Positions 13,931 to 26,280 of a stretch of DNA of 64,000 bases are shown in pieces; position 1 is the first letter of the stretch; every line of letters starts with the position of its first letter. The translations under genes and the position numbers were made by a program. This DNA comes from Trogon surrucura (lineage: Eukaryota; Chordata; Aves; Trogoniformes; Trogonidae): contig CM036619.1 in NCBI GenBank assembly GCA_020746105.1, forward strand, positions 3,187,395 through 3,251,394, given 5' to 3'. The notes beneath the pieces were generated by a model. It saw only the letters and a list, made by a program, of their open reading frames with translations. It made no database searches and was not told the DNA's origin.

Positions 13931-14432
13931 TCATAGAATCACAGAGTCATAGAATCACAGATCCGTGGAACATTTTAAGTTAGAAAGGACCTTAAAGGTC
14001 ATCTAGTTCCAACCCTGCTTCCATGGACAGGGACACTTTCCACTGGACCAGCTTGCTCAAAGGCCCATCCAAACTGGCCTTGAACACTTCCAGGGATGGG
14101 GCATCCACAGCTTCTCTGGGCAACTTGTTCCAGTGTTTCACCACCATCACAGAAAAGAATTTCTTCCTAATATCTAATTTAAAGGTACCCTCTTTCAGTC
14201 TGAAACCAGAACAGAGAGAGAGAATGACCTCCCTTGGTCTGCTGGACATGCTTCTTTTGATGCAGCCCAGGATAAAATTGGCTCTCTGGGCTGTGAGCAC
14301 ATTGCTAGTTCCTATTCAGTTTTTCATCTGCCGACACCCTCAGCAAGGCTGCTCTCGTTCCACTCATCACCCACCCTGTATTTGTGCTTGTGATTGCCCC
14401 ACCCCAGGTGCAGGACCTTGCACTTGGCCCTG
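13931..14432 (-). mobile_element. CR1 LINE fragment, antisense, internally deleted
   Basis: The 3' UTR and start of the ORF end are present. Near 14207-14211 the sequence then jumps from the 'KLKEGTFKLD' region straight to the part encoding SRPREVILSL. Roughly 300 bp found in other copies is missing. The remaining 5' part continues to the LHLG-type region. Confidence 0.9.
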
Positions 14433-14726
14433 GAAACCTCTTTCTTGTGGAAAGAGGAATTTCTGGTGATTCCTCACATCACTGTGTAGTGGGGGAGTGC
14501 ACAAACTTCATCCTGGCTGTGCAAAATATCATTAATAAAGGCATGATGGGAGCTCAGCATTCAAAAAGAAAAAGGATTGTGCCTTTCCTCACACTGTGGC
14601 TTAAAGTGCAACACTAAATAACCATGCTTTAATTATCGTGTGCAAAATACAACGCTCTAATTCTCAGATGGATATTGCTTGTGAGCACTGAGCTTGAGCT
14701 TTTAAGTAACCAATTTTTGCGTTAAG

Positions 14727-15219
14727 GATGGAACGACTGGAACAAGTCCAAAGAAGGGCAATGAAGCTGGTGAAAGGTCTCAAGAACAAGTCTTATGAGG
14801 AGCAGCTGAGGGAACAGGGGCTTTTCAGTCTACAGAAAAGGAGGCTGAGGGGAGATTTTATCATTCTGTACAACTAAACTACCTGAAAGAAGGTTGTAGA
14901 GGTAGGGGTTGATCTCTTTTCCCTAGTAGCTAGTGATCACATAAGAGGGAATGGCTTCAAGTTGCACCAGGGGAAGTTTAAGCTGGATATTACGGATATT
15001 CTGGATATTCTTCACTGAAAGAAGACTGTCAGGCATTGGAATAGGCTGTCCAGGGACATAGCTGAGTCACTATCCCTGGAAGTGTTTAAAAGATGACTAG
15101 ATATGGTGCTTAGGGGCATGGTTTAGTGTCTGACTTGGTAAGCCTGGGCTGATAGTTGGACTCGATGCTCTTAAAGATCTTATAAACCAAAACTGTTCTA
15201 TGATTCTGTGACTCTACGA
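14727..15219 (+). mobile_element. CR1 LINE fragment, sense
   Basis: From '[15 protein letters not shown]' through the ORF end to the octamer tail. The frame is broken by a small insertion near 14876 (…CTGTACAACTAAACTACC). Confidence 0.95.
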
Positions 15220-15734
15220 CTGCAGTAAAGCTCTGAATAAATTAACGAGCTAAGAAAGTGTACAAGGGGAGAGTATTCAGATAGCAGCACACGGATGGAC
15301 TTTGCTTTTAAAAGAAAAAAAAAAGACAAATATAAGCCTCCAGCTTTTTAATGTAGATGCAATAATTTTAACTTTTATCTCTGTTGAAGCTTGATGATTT
15401 TTTACACATTTCTTTACTATGTTCTAAGACAATGCCACAGAAGTCCCTAGACATAGTCACAGCTCATTTAGACAGAGCATGCTTTTAATGGCACATTCCT
15501 GCTGGAGGATGATTGTTTTTAAAGTGTTTTCCACCTACTCTGCCAGTTCATAGCCACAAAAGTTTACTGGAAGTTTTGAAATTCTGTTTTTTAGCTGTGG
15601 TCTTGGGTGAAAATATGTCTAGTTGTGGCATTAAAAGTAAGCGGCATTATATTTTTTTTTTCTGGCACGTCTTTCAGCCTTCACAATCATGAATTTTAAA
15701 GCTAAAGGGGATCATAAGATTGCGATGCCGAAAA
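15220..15734. other. Single-copy sequence
   Basis: AT-rich with short A and T runs; nothing else seen. Confidence 0.5.
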
Positions 15735-16185
15735 GCTGCCCAGCAGAAAAAAATGTGGAGGTCAACAGCTGCCCAAACATGAGCCAGCAGTGTGCCCAGG
15801 TGGCCAAGAAAGCCGATAACATCCTGGCCTATGTCAGAAATCATGTGGCCAGCAGGACCAGGGTAGCAATTGTCCCCCTGTACTCTGCACCAGTGAAGCT
15901 ACACCTCAAATCCTGTGTTCAGTTTTGGGCCTCTCATGACAAGAAAGACCAAGGTGCTGGAGCGTGTCCAGAGAAGGGCAGTGAAGCTGGTGAAGGGTCT
16001 GGAGAACAAGTCTTATGAGGAGCAGCTGAGGGAACTGGGGTTATTTAACACATAGAAGAGGTTGAGGGAAGACCTTATTGCTCTCTACAAGTACCTGATT
16101 CTATGAGGAGGAGTCAGTCTCTTCTCCCAATTAACAAGTGATAGGACAAGAGGAAATGGCCGCAAGTTGTACCAGGGGAGGTTTA
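15735..16185 (+). mobile_element. CR1 outer copy, sense, left part
   Basis: Covers [17 protein letters not shown] through the middle of the ORF end and breaks at GGGGAGGTTT, where an antisense CR1 begins. The rest of the same copy resumes at 16610. Stops and frameshifts are present. Confidence 0.93.
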
Positions 16186-16609
16186 CAGAATCACAGAATG
16201 TCAGGGATTGGAAGGGACCTCAAAAGATCATCAAGTCCAACCCCCTGGCAGAGCAGGAACGCCTAGGAACTCGTCCAGGTGGGTCTTGAATGTCTCCAGA
16301 GAAGGAGACTCCACAACCTCCCTGGGCAACCTGTTCCAGTGCTCTGTCACCCTCACTGAGAAGAAGTTTCTTCTCGAGTTTAAGCGGAACCTCTTATGTT
16401 CCAGTTTCAGCCCATTACCCCTTGTCCTATCATTGTTTGTCACCGAGAAGAGCCTGGCTCCATCCTCGTGACACTCACCCTTGATATATTTGTAAACATT
16501 AATGAGGTCACCCCTCAGTCTCCTCTTCTCCAAACTAAAGAGCCCCGGCTCCCTCAACCTTTCCTCATAAGGGAGATACTCCACTCCCTTAATCATCCTA
16601 GTTGCCCTG
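16186..16609 (-). mobile_element. Young CR1 inserted in a CR1, antisense
   Basis: The octamer end lies at the left (CAGAATCACAGAATG). The - strand frame of 121 codons keeps [20 protein letters not shown] and the whole ORF end. It belongs to the young subfamily also seen at 36423, 41054, 47881, 53439 and 63389. Confidence 0.95.
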
Positions 16610-16830
16610 TTTGGATATTGAGAAAAAGTTCTTCATCAAAAGGGTTGTTCAATATCTGCCCAGGGAAGTGGTTGAGTGACTGGAAGTTGAGTGGCTGGAG
16701 GTGTTTAAAACATGTGTAGATGTTGTGCTTAGGGACATGGTTTAATGTCTGATGTCTCCTTGCTACATTAATGGTTCAATTCAATGATCTTAAAGGTATT
16801 TTCCAACCTAAACAATTTTTTGATTCTATT
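16610..16830 (+). mobile_element. CR1 outer copy, sense, right part
   Basis: Resumes at TTGGATATTGAGAAAAAG, exactly where the left part stopped, and runs through the 3' UTR to a worn octamer (TTGATTCTATT). Confidence 0.92.
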
Positions 16831-17566
16831 TTGTCAGTCTTTTTTAATCAGCTGTGCACTAAGAACTTGCTGTGGTATTATGAAGTGTCAGTTGTATTTA
16901 CCTGCGGCATGGGTGGGATGCGCTCCATCACTTTTTCTGCCAGGGGAACTAGGAACCAAAGCTTTTATCCCTTGACTCTTGCAGGATCAGAGGAATTTTT
17001 GGTGTCTAACTTCCGTGGAAACAGGAGACAGGATTCACCGGAGCACTGGCAGAGCTTCAGATATTGCAGGTCATCAGTTCAGGACATGTACCAGGACGGG
17101 GACCATTGCCCCGCTTTTGCCTACAGGCCATGACACACAGTCTGAGGAGGCATTGTGCTGCCTCTCCTTGCAAAAATAGCTCCAAATCCAATGTGTATTG
17201 GTCCAGAGACTGGAATGATCCTGGTTTGTGCTACTGTGGGTGCCTGGCATGGGTCTGTGGGAAGGGGACACAGAAAAAGCCTCCAGAATTCTAGATCCCG
17301 GTCACGGTCTTGCATGCATGTTTTAGCTGCCCCAATCCCAAGAAGGAAGCAGCTTTGGCTGTGTGTGTGTAGGAGTATTTTTGTGGATGCAAATCCCCAG
17401 CAAGCACATCTTGCCTCATTTAAGTATTTGGAAACAGGAGAAATTTGGAGTTTGGTAGTCTCACATGCTCTTGCTCCAGGGCAGCATCAATACCAGCGTG
17501 GACCAGAGCACTGTGTGCTATGCTGTTAGGAAATCTCAACCTGTATAAATTTACTTTGGGCTTGTT
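16831..17566. other. Single-copy sequence
   Basis: Several overlapping short frames on both strands (up to 124 codons), none recognised; no repeat signature. Confidence 0.5.
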
Positions 17567-18133
17567 TCATAGAATCATAGAACAGTTCAGGCTGGAAGAG
17601 ACCCTTAGGATCATTGAGTCCAACCATTAACCCTACACTGAAAGTTCACCCCTAAACCATATCACCCAACACCACATCTAAGCGACACTTAAACACACCC
17701 AGGGATGGCGACTCAACCACCTCCCTGGGCAGTCTGTTCCAGTGTCTGACCACTCTTTCTGTGAAGAATTTCTTCCTAATGTCCAGTCTAAACTTACCCT
17801 GTTGCAACTTGGAACCATTCCCCCTGGTTCTGTCCCTAATGACCTGTGAGAAGAGACCAGCACCAACCTCTCTACAATGTCCTTTCAAGTAACTGTAGAG
17901 TATGATGAGGTCCCCCCTCAGCCTCCTCTTCCTTAAACTGAACAGTCCCAGCTCCCTCAGTCGCTCCTCATAAGGTCTATTCTCCAGACCCTTCACCAGC
18001 TTTGTTGCCCTTTTCTGCACTCGCTCCAACACCTCAAGATCTCTCTTGTACTGAGGAGCCCAAAACTGAACACAATACTCAAGGTGTGACCTCACCAGTG
18101 GTGCGTACAGGAGGACAATCACCTCCATAGGTC
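17567..18133 (-). mobile_element. CR1 LINE fragment, antisense, long open frame
   Basis: The - strand frame of 161 codons runs from [20 protein letters not shown] through the ORF end without a stop. It belongs to a different subfamily (…[19 protein letters not shown]) from the 53439 group. The octamer end is at 17567. Confidence 0.96.
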
Positions 18134-18794
18134 TCATGCTTTTGCACTGTAAACAGATCCACGGTCTCTAAAGAGACTGTGCGTAGCGTGTTGGCTAATA
18201 TTTTGAATATTTTATTTATATCTTTGCTTAAGCACAGGTGGCCAAGGTATGTGTGCCCCTGTGTGTGCATATGTAATTTTTCTTATCTTTTTTTTTAATA
18301 ACTTGAGACTGTAAGACAAAACCAATTAGGTTTCTAGTTAATGTCTAGTGCCATCATTACAGAGGCTTTCCTCCTGAATATGCAAGCTTTTCCCCCTGGA
18401 AATGCACATAACACCTTTTGGAGAAAGATGCATTTTAGAGATGTCATTCTCCTTGCAAAGTGCTCCTCTCTTGGTGAGCTCTAATTATAGAAGCTGCAGT
18501 GATGTGTGTGCATGCATGAAGGCGGCAGCAGGAATCTCAGATAAAATCAATTCACTTTAACTGATGTTAACTGCTTGGGCTGCTCCTTGCAATGAACTGG
18601 GAGAGAAGTGCTGATTGCCCTTCTCCTCACATCTCTGGGGAATGTTAAGCCATCTCAAATGTGGAATTAGCACAGTGCTCGGAGAGGCTCAGGAGTGCGA
18701 GTGACTGAGACTCTGTTGAGCCAAACCCTGATTTCCACCTGTTTTGGAGAAAGTTACCAGATGATGAACTTTCCAGCCAGATCATTTCCAACTA
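18134..18794. other. Single-copy sequence
   Basis: No repeat or exon recognised. Confidence 0.5.
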
Positions 18795-18990
18795 GGACTT
18801 GGGGGTACTGGTAGACAAGAAGCTCAACATGAGCCGTCAGTGTGCACTTGCCGTCCAGAAAGCCAGTCCTGTCCTGGGCTGCATCAAGAGATGCGTGGCC
18901 AGCAGGGCGAGGGAGGTGATTCTCCCCCTCTACTCCACTCTTCCGAGACCCCGCCTGGAGTATTTTGGAGCCCCTACTACAAGAAAGATA
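18795..18990 (+). mobile_element. CR1 outer copy, sense, left part
   Basis: Starts with [17 protein letters not shown] and stops after CTACAAGAAAGATA, where a short CR1 tail is inserted. Resumes at 19099. Confidence 0.95.
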
Positions 18991-19098
18991 CGGGTTAATG
19001 GTTGTAGTGTAGAGTAGTGTAGTGTAGTGTAGGGTTAATGATTGGACTTGATGATTCCAAGGGTCTTTTCCAACCTGAACTGTTCTATGATTCTATGA
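18991..19098 (+). mobile_element. Very short CR1 3' tail inserted in CR1, sense
   Basis: Only about 108 bp of CR1 3' UTR: GTTAATG repeats, 'GACTTGATGATTCC', and two octamers. It sits between two halves of a CR1 that are contiguous in the related copy at 58085. Its left end holds a small TGTAG array. Confidence 0.92.
18998..19032 (+). repeat. (TGTAG)n microsatellite
   Basis: About five units of a TAGTG pentamer with one interruption, at the 5' junction of the short CR1 insert. It probably expanded from CR1 UTR sequence. Confidence 0.8.
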
Positions 19099-19566
19099 CG
19101 TGCTGGAGCATGTCCGGAGAAGGGCCACGAGGATGCTCAGAGGGCTGGAGCACCTCTCCTGTGAAGACAGACTGAGAGAGTTGGGGCTGTTCAGTCTGCA
19201 GAAAAGAAGGCTCCGAGGAGACCTTATTGTGGCTTTCCCATATCTCAAGGGGCTACAAGAAAGCTGGTGAGGGGCTTTTTAAGATGTCAGGTAGTGATAG
19301 GACTGGAGGGAATGGATTAAAACTAGTGAAGGATTGGTTTAGGTTGGACATTATGAAGAAGTTCTTCGCCATGAGGGCGATGAGACCCTGGCACAGGTTG
19401 CCCAGAGAGGTGGTGGAAGCCCCATCCCTGGAAGTTTTTAAGGCCAGGCTGGATGGGGCTCTGAGCAGCCTGATCTAGTGGGGGATGTCCCTGCCCATGA
19501 CGAGGGGCTTGGAACGAGATGATCTTTAAGGTCCCTTCCAACCCTGATAATTCTATGATTCTATGA
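19099..19566 (+). mobile_element. CR1 outer copy, sense, right part
   Basis: Continues from 'GTGCTGGAGCATGTCCGG' through the ORF end ([20 protein letters not shown]) to the octamer tail. Confidence 0.95.
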
Positions 19567-20130
19567 TCATGGACTCATTGGAACTAAATGGTTGCTTAAG
19601 GGCTCATCTCTACCTTCTGGGCAAGTCTTCAAGACTTTTTTTTCTTTGCATCCCTCAGGAGATACTTTCTGTTTTCAGAGAGAATTGGCTATGGTGACTT
19701 TTGCATGCCCAGTCCATATTCACCTGCATTCATCCAGTGCTGACCAGCAGCAAAGTTGGTCTGCAAAATATCTCCTTTCTTGACAGACATACGTACCCCA
19801 CGTAGCCTGCATGATTGGTCTTGGGTTCCCTCAGTGGACCAGATGCAAGGGTAAAATCTGGAAGTTGCAAGATGATGAAAAGCTTGTTGGAGACAACTTT
19901 TCACCACGTAAGGATCACCTGGCTGCCACTGAGCAACAACATTTTACCTATTTGATCAGCAACGCAGCCCAACTCCTGCAGAGTTTCTGCTGCGATGTAC
20001 CTGTCCCCTCTGCATGGTTCAGTGCTGTGGGATGAAAGGATATTATGAAACCAGACTACAGCACTCCTGATCCTTGGGTCTTCGTCGCTGTTTCTTTCAA
20101 GGAAGAAGATGAATAGCTTTTTGAGGAGCC

Positions 20131-20210
20131 TTAGAATGGTTGAGGTTGGAAGGGACCTCTGAAGGTCATCTAGTCAAACCTCCCTGCTCAAGCAGGGCCA
20201 GGTTACTCAA
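20131..20210 (-). mobile_element. Short CR1 3' tail, antisense
   Basis: About 80 bp of inverted 3' UTR (TTAGAATGG, then GGTTGGAAGGGACCTCTG). It is severely 5'-truncated. Confidence 0.85.
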
Positions 20211-20529
20211 GAATATGGGTGCCATCCTGGCAACAGAGATGGAGTAAGTTTGGGGGGCCCTTAGTTTCAACCTACTCTTTCCAATGAGTGATGAGGAGAG
20301 GATTTTGCCCAAGGAGGGCTATGGCGTGTCCAAGGCTTCCTGAGCATTATATTTTATTATTGTGGTCCTGATGTCAATGAAAATCCAGAGGGTCATTACT
20401 GGCAACACACTGCTAAGGTGTTCAGATTTCCTAATAACAATGGCGATGGTTGTATGTGTGCAGAAAATCAGGGTATTAACCCTCATAAAGCATTCGATAG
20501 GGAGTGTGCACCTCAACTGCAGCAACATG

Positions 20530-20916
20530 GAATCATAGAATGGTTAAACTTGGAAGAGACCTTGAAGATCATCTAGTTCCAACTCCCCTGCTGTGGGCAG
20601 GGACACCTCTCTCCCACTAGACCAGGTTCTTCAAAACCCCATCCAACCTGGCCTTGAACACTTCCAGGGATGGGGCATTTACAGCTTCCTTGGGCAACCT
20701 GTTCCAGTGCTTCACCACTCTCATGGTGAAGAATTTCTTCCTTGTATCTAATCTAAATCTACCCTCTTGCAGTTTCAGGCCATATCCCTTTGTCCTATCA
20801 CTACAGGCCCTTTTAAAAAGCCCTTCTCCAGCTTTCCTGTAGGCCCCTTTCGTGTACTGGAAGGCTGCTATTAGGACATCCTTGAACCTTCTCTTCTCCA
20901 AGCTGGAAAGCCACAT
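20530..20916 (-). mobile_element. CR1 LINE fragment, antisense
   Basis: The - strand frame of 99 codons contains SSLEKRRFKDVLIAAFQYTK and the complete ORF end. The octamer end is at 20530. Confidence 0.95.
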
Positions 20917-20940
20917 GTCATGGAAAGAGTGTCAGAAGAG

Positions 20941-21340
20941 TTTTGTGTTCAGTTTGGGACACCACGGTGTAAGAAAGACATTGAGATGCTGGAACAGGTC
21001 CGGAGAAGATCAACAAAGCTGGTGAGGGGTCTAGTCTTATGAGGACCAGCTGAGGGAGCTGGGATTGTTTGGTCTGGAGAAGAGGAGGCTGAGGGGAGAC
21101 CTGCTTGCTCTCCAGAACTACCTGAAAGGAGGGTGTAGTGAGATGGGTGTTCGTCTCTTCTCCCAAATTACTAATGATAGGACAAGAGGAATTGGCTTCA
21201 AGTTGTAGCAGAGGAGGTTTAGCTTAGATATTCAGAAAAATTTCTTTACTGGAAGAGTGCTGAAGTATTGGAACAGGCTGCTCAGGGAAGTGGTGGAGTC
21301 ACCATCACTGGAGGTGTTAAAAAAAAGTGTAGGTCTAGTG
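20941..21340 (+). mobile_element. CR1 LINE fragment, sense, 3' end missing
   Basis: From the VQFWAP-type segment to the start of the 3' UTR, then it stops without the octamer tail. It lies head-to-head with the preceding antisense copy, about 25 bp apart. Confidence 0.92.
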
Positions 21341-24300
21341 TTTCCCCATATTTAGGGCTACAGCAGAATGACTGCTATAGCCCTAAAATGAGTGTCCTCT
21401 TTGGGATTCTTGGAGATTTCCAAAAGGACTAAGTCATCAGCTCCTGTGGAGTTTGCACATCTCCAGCAGTTTTGCCTTCAGAACCAAAACCTTAAATCTG
21501 CATTTTGTTTTCCATCACTTTGTTGTGTCTTGTATGTGCATTTCTCTCTGCGTGAACAGTGCTACTGGTACTCAGTGACTGGATGTAAATAATTGATTTT
21601 TATTTACTTTTAAAGTTTTTCCTCCCTCTGGCTGATAAATATCTTGAAAATTTATCTGAAAATGGCAAAAAAAAAATAGTTGCACTGACTGAAATATTTG
21701 GGGAGGAAAAAAATCGCCTATTTTTTCTAGTTTTTTTTATTCTTTTGAGCATTTAAATACGGACAAATTTTGAGACTACATAGTCCTTTGGTTCAAAATG
21801 TCAAAACATGTCCCACTACAAGCTTGCAATGGACTGCTTCAACTACAGTAAAGGGAGAAATGCAAAAAACTTGCAGTTGAAACCAGCTTACTGAGCTTGG
21901 CATTTGTATCTGTTGACCTAAACCAGAATGCTTCAGCTAATAAACCAGTTGTCTAAAAAATTTAATTCAGCCTTTTCTTCATCAGTTCCCTGTCACTTCC
22001 ACTTTCTCATACTCATTAGTATCGCAATGCCATTGATATATTTATTATTTTTTTTTTTAGGGAAATAACTTCAACCCATGTCTCAGCTTTAATTTGGAAG
22101 AAAGGGAGAAAGTCTATGTTCAAGTACATAATAGTCTTTTCGATTAAGATGAAGAGCAAAATCTGGTCTGCAGCTATTTAATGAGTCGTGCTGAGAATGA
22201 GAAAGAGAGCAAAGTTCTGCTGAATTAAACAGCAAAAGGCCACGTTTTGTCTCGCAGTCAAACGCATGGATGGCCCCAGAGGTGGATCAGCCCTCCTGCA
22301 AATTAGGGTTGAACCCCACTGCTTTACCAGGCTGCTGTGTTACCCGTAAGGGGGGGATATTCTTGCTTTTATGAAGGTGCATAACAATCTTTAGTAAATT
22401 TTAACACTCATGCAATTTTTAATTTATTTTTCTCTCTGTAAAGATGGGTAGAGAGTTGATTGTCCAAACCATATGTGGCATAACTGTATTTCTTCTGTAG
22501 CTTTACATGAACTTCTCTTTTTATTTTAGTTTTCAGCACTGTCATGGGCTGTGTTGTTCTGCCTAGGTTAGAGGTTGCGTTGTGCATTAACAGGTCCCTA
22601 AGATTATGCCTGAAATTGTCTTTGAAAAAGTATTTTATTTTCTAATCAACAAATGGCAGTAAGAAGATGTTCCCCTTACTTCTATCCCAGTAGATGAGGA
22701 AGGGCTGTAGCTGAGTGTGTGTGTGCAGCTTCTTATGAAACGTAAAAGACTGATTCTGTAACGTTCGCCCACATCGACCATCTCGCCAGCGATGAACAAC
22801 ACAAGGGCTTGCTGCTGACTTGCAGAGGGTCAGAGAACTCAAAATCTGGACCGTGTGAATCCCAGGGAGAGGCAGCTGAGCCTCTGCCCTTTGTACGAGT
22901 CTTTCCTTTCTAGGGAATAACAGCAGCAGTGACCGCGTCACAAGAAACGAGACATTTTATAGCCATTACTCCAACCTCTGCTGACCACTCGCAGCTCCCA
23001 CAAGCTGTGGATGTCCCACAGAAGCAAACTTGGGAGACTTCTAGAAATTATGGCAGATGGTTTTTCTTCTTCCGCCCTGAACGGCATGTGAGGTTTTGTA
23101 GGTGCGGATTATAAAACCCCACCCGGGTCTTATGATTTCTTTCAGAAGAGCTGGTTCCTTGAGCCAGATGGTTTCTGGTATGGTTAATCTTAGGCAAACA
23201 AAAGTCATTTTCCTTCCCCCATGCGATACATCTTGGGAAAGGTGCATAAATTACCATCCATAAATGCTCGCTATGTTTTTTAAACATCTAGACAAAGACT
23301 ACCAGTAAACGGCAAAGGATGTATTTCACTTTTAGATTTCTCTTTAGGACATCTAATAATTTACCTTGCTCCTTTTTTTTTTGCTCTCCTGAAGAGGAGG
23401 GTGCATCAGTTGGTACTTTTGTTCCAAACTTGGAAGTCTGCTCCAGCACTTGCAATACCATCCATCAGCAAAACACTCTTTATTTTCTTTTCCCCCCGTA
23501 GATAGATGCCAGCTGTCGCATCGCTCGGTCGCTGCTTCCCGTTGCGTCCACTTTGTCTCTGTTTTGGTAATTTCTGCTATCCTGTCATCCCAGATCTCGC
23601 TTCATCTCTCTGGTGCTTCTGCTTTGTGAAAACTCTTCATGCAGATCTCAATGACGCTGCAAAGGTTTTCCAAGAACGTTGTATTTACTTACCGCAGGTT
23701 CAGTTTGTCTTCTATGTCCTTAAGATGGTCTGAAATTTTAGTCCTGACGAACAAAGCAAGTGGTGAAGAGGAAGGAGAGGGAAAAAAAAAAAGGTGTTTT
23801 CTACACTAGGGATTGTTCAACCTTGTGCTGGATCAAGCGTGGTTGACCCTGAAGCAACCTTGCAGCTCCACTGGAGTTCAGCATCGTGTCTTGCCCAAAC
23901 ACCTTTTCCCTGCAGAGCTCTCATGCACTTGCTTTCCTGTCCTCCTCCGACTCTTCTTCTGCTGGGATTACCTGTTCTTATTCATTTTCCTTACTACTTT
24001 TTTAACCAGTGTGCTTTGAGCGTCTTTTTTTGGGCAATCAAGTTTCCATTTCAGCATTTTGTGTATAGAATCCATAATTTACAAGAAGCGAAAAAAATAC
24101 CCGTTTAGCTGGATGTGTTGAACTGGAAAGCAGTGGTAAGGTAATATTTTTTAGGTCTCCTTCATTTGCATGGCTGATTTTTCTGATACCGCCTCTTTGC
24201 ATCACATGGACTTAATCAGGGGGGGGAAAAAAAAATAAATCGTCTCCATTTTGTCATTAATAGCCTGGATCTTTTAGAAGATATTTTCTAAGGCAATTAG

Positions 24301-24701
24301 TGCTGAGTGCATTAATAAGACCAGAAGAGAGACTGATTAAGAGCTAGTTTAAAAATAAAAACAGTATTTTGTAATTTATATCAGCCATAAATCTTTAAAT
24401 AACGACGTTTCAAAAATATTTGGATCCTTCATCTCTTTTTGCTGGCTGTTTTCACGTTACATTTCCAACAGCTCCGGCAATGAGCGTCAGATTAATTCTT
24501 TCCACATTGTTTTTCAGTCAATTCCTTTGCGTTTTCACATACTGTTGGTGCTGGCTCTGTGTTTGCTGTAGCACAGGACTGCTGGGCATATATCAGTGCA
24601 AACAAAACCCATTACTCAGGTTTTATTTATATACTCATACCACATCATCATTATAAAGAAAATAACAAACAATATAAAACTGTCAAACATTTTAAATTGC
24701 C

Positions 24702-24719
24702 TTTTTTTTTTTTTTTTTT
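24702..24719. repeat. Poly-T run
   Basis: Eighteen consecutive T, with no adjacent retroposon to explain it. Confidence 0.9.
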
Positions 24720-24958
24720 ATAATGACCTGGGTATCCTTTTAAAAATATAGGCAGGCACCACCTTAATGCTTGCTTTTGCTGCTGCTTTGGAGCATGAAG
24801 AAGGGACTATGATTAAACTTTCCATCTTGGAAAGCAGGAAACAATGGGATTTGATAGGGAAATTTTGCGAATGAATTGGGTTTTTTTCCAGTACATTGGT
24901 TTATTTCAATCAAAAATGAATCGTCTTTTTAACTCCCTCCTAATGCACTAGTGGAAAA

Positions 24959-24975
24959 ATATATATATATATATA
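24959..24975. repeat. (AT)n microsatellite
   Basis: About eight AT units in AT-rich surroundings. Confidence 0.9.
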
Positions 24976-26280
24976 AAAGAAAGAATTAAAGTGCTCTGTT
25001 TTATTTAAAAGCTTCTTAACTGTCTCTTGGTAATACATCAGAATTATGCAAAACCTTTTAAAATTTCCCTCCTCCTCACTTAAAAATGGAGGAAAAAACT
25101 CTTAATTGTAAAACTGTCCAACCAAAACCAAAGTTCCTCTCTCTGACAGAATTAGCAGCCTCTTAATCCATTGCAAATTTCCACTCTGCACTTACTCTTT
25201 GGAAAATTTTACTTAAAATTTTAAGTCTACTTTGCAGTTAACCATCGTGGAAAATCAACATTCTCCCCAATTCTCCTGTCTTGACAAGTGGGGGTGTCTG
25301 TGGTGAGAGTTTCCACCGTTCCCTGAATTAATTTATTAATTTTGTAGGGATTTGAGCAGGTGAAACAGGACTGAGAATCCCACCAACTCATTTACCCTGG
25401 GCTGCCAGGCTCGCCTGACCATCAAATCACTCTCGCCCATCGTGTTACCACCATGAAGTTACGAGCTTTTTATTCTAGTAACGGTCTTGTGAGTCTTTGA
25501 CGTGTCCTTTTATTAAACCAGCAAGAGCTGCTGTTTTTCTTGTAGAAATTAGAAGGCGGTGTGGGTTTTCTATTTATTTATATATTTCTTTTGCTTAGTG
25601 GGTAGTTTTTTATTTCAATTTTTTTTCACGGCTGCCTAAAAACAAGTATAGAATGTGAATAGATTTTTTTCTGGCAGCAATATGGTTTAATGCAGGTGTA
25701 AAAAATACTAGATTTGATCCTGCAAACCACTGTTCACTTTCTAGCATCTTTAACAAGCTTGAGAAGACTGAAAACCACGAACTGTAAAAACTGGAAAAAC
25801 TGGGAAAAAAAACTGGTATATTTATAGTATCCTTGGAAAAGCAGAGAACTTGTTGATACTAAATTCAAGTAAACTGCTTGGGTAATAATATAATGAAGTT
25901 TTTTGGTCGGTTGGGACTTTTTTGTTGAGTTTTATTGGGTATTTCCCCCCCCACATTGTGAGCTGGAAGCAACCTCTATCCAGAATCTTTGCTTCGTCTC
26001 AGCCTTTTTGTTAGTGTATCCCGTCTTCTGGGTGACACTTTATGGCAGCAGCTTGCTCTAACGCTGCTTCTGATGCTGTCTGGGATGTCTCTGCTCCTTG
26101 TGAAGACTGTGCGTGCAATCTCTCTGAGCTTTTGGTCATGGCTTTGCAAAGTAGACCTTCAGAGCCAGAGCACGTTCTGGTGAGGATGCTCTTGCCGGTG
26201 TCTGGCTCCATGAAATGATGCGGTGCTCACCAAGGAGGACATCTCTCCACTTGACCAAGAGTCAGCATCTGGTGGGGACA

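Larger units (their letters stand above)
21341..26280. other. CR1-free, AT-rich single-copy block
   Basis: 4.9 kb with no CR1 or LTR signature, strongly AT-rich, with many short A and T runs. It includes an 18-T run at 24702-24719 and an (AT)8 array near 24959. No exon was recognised. Confidence 0.6.

Noticed and set aside
16961-17090. Acceptor-like CTTGCAG at about 16983 and donor-like GCAGGTCATC at about 17069 on +
   Set aside because: The peptide between them does not resemble TSNARE1 or any family I know, and such chance pairs are common.
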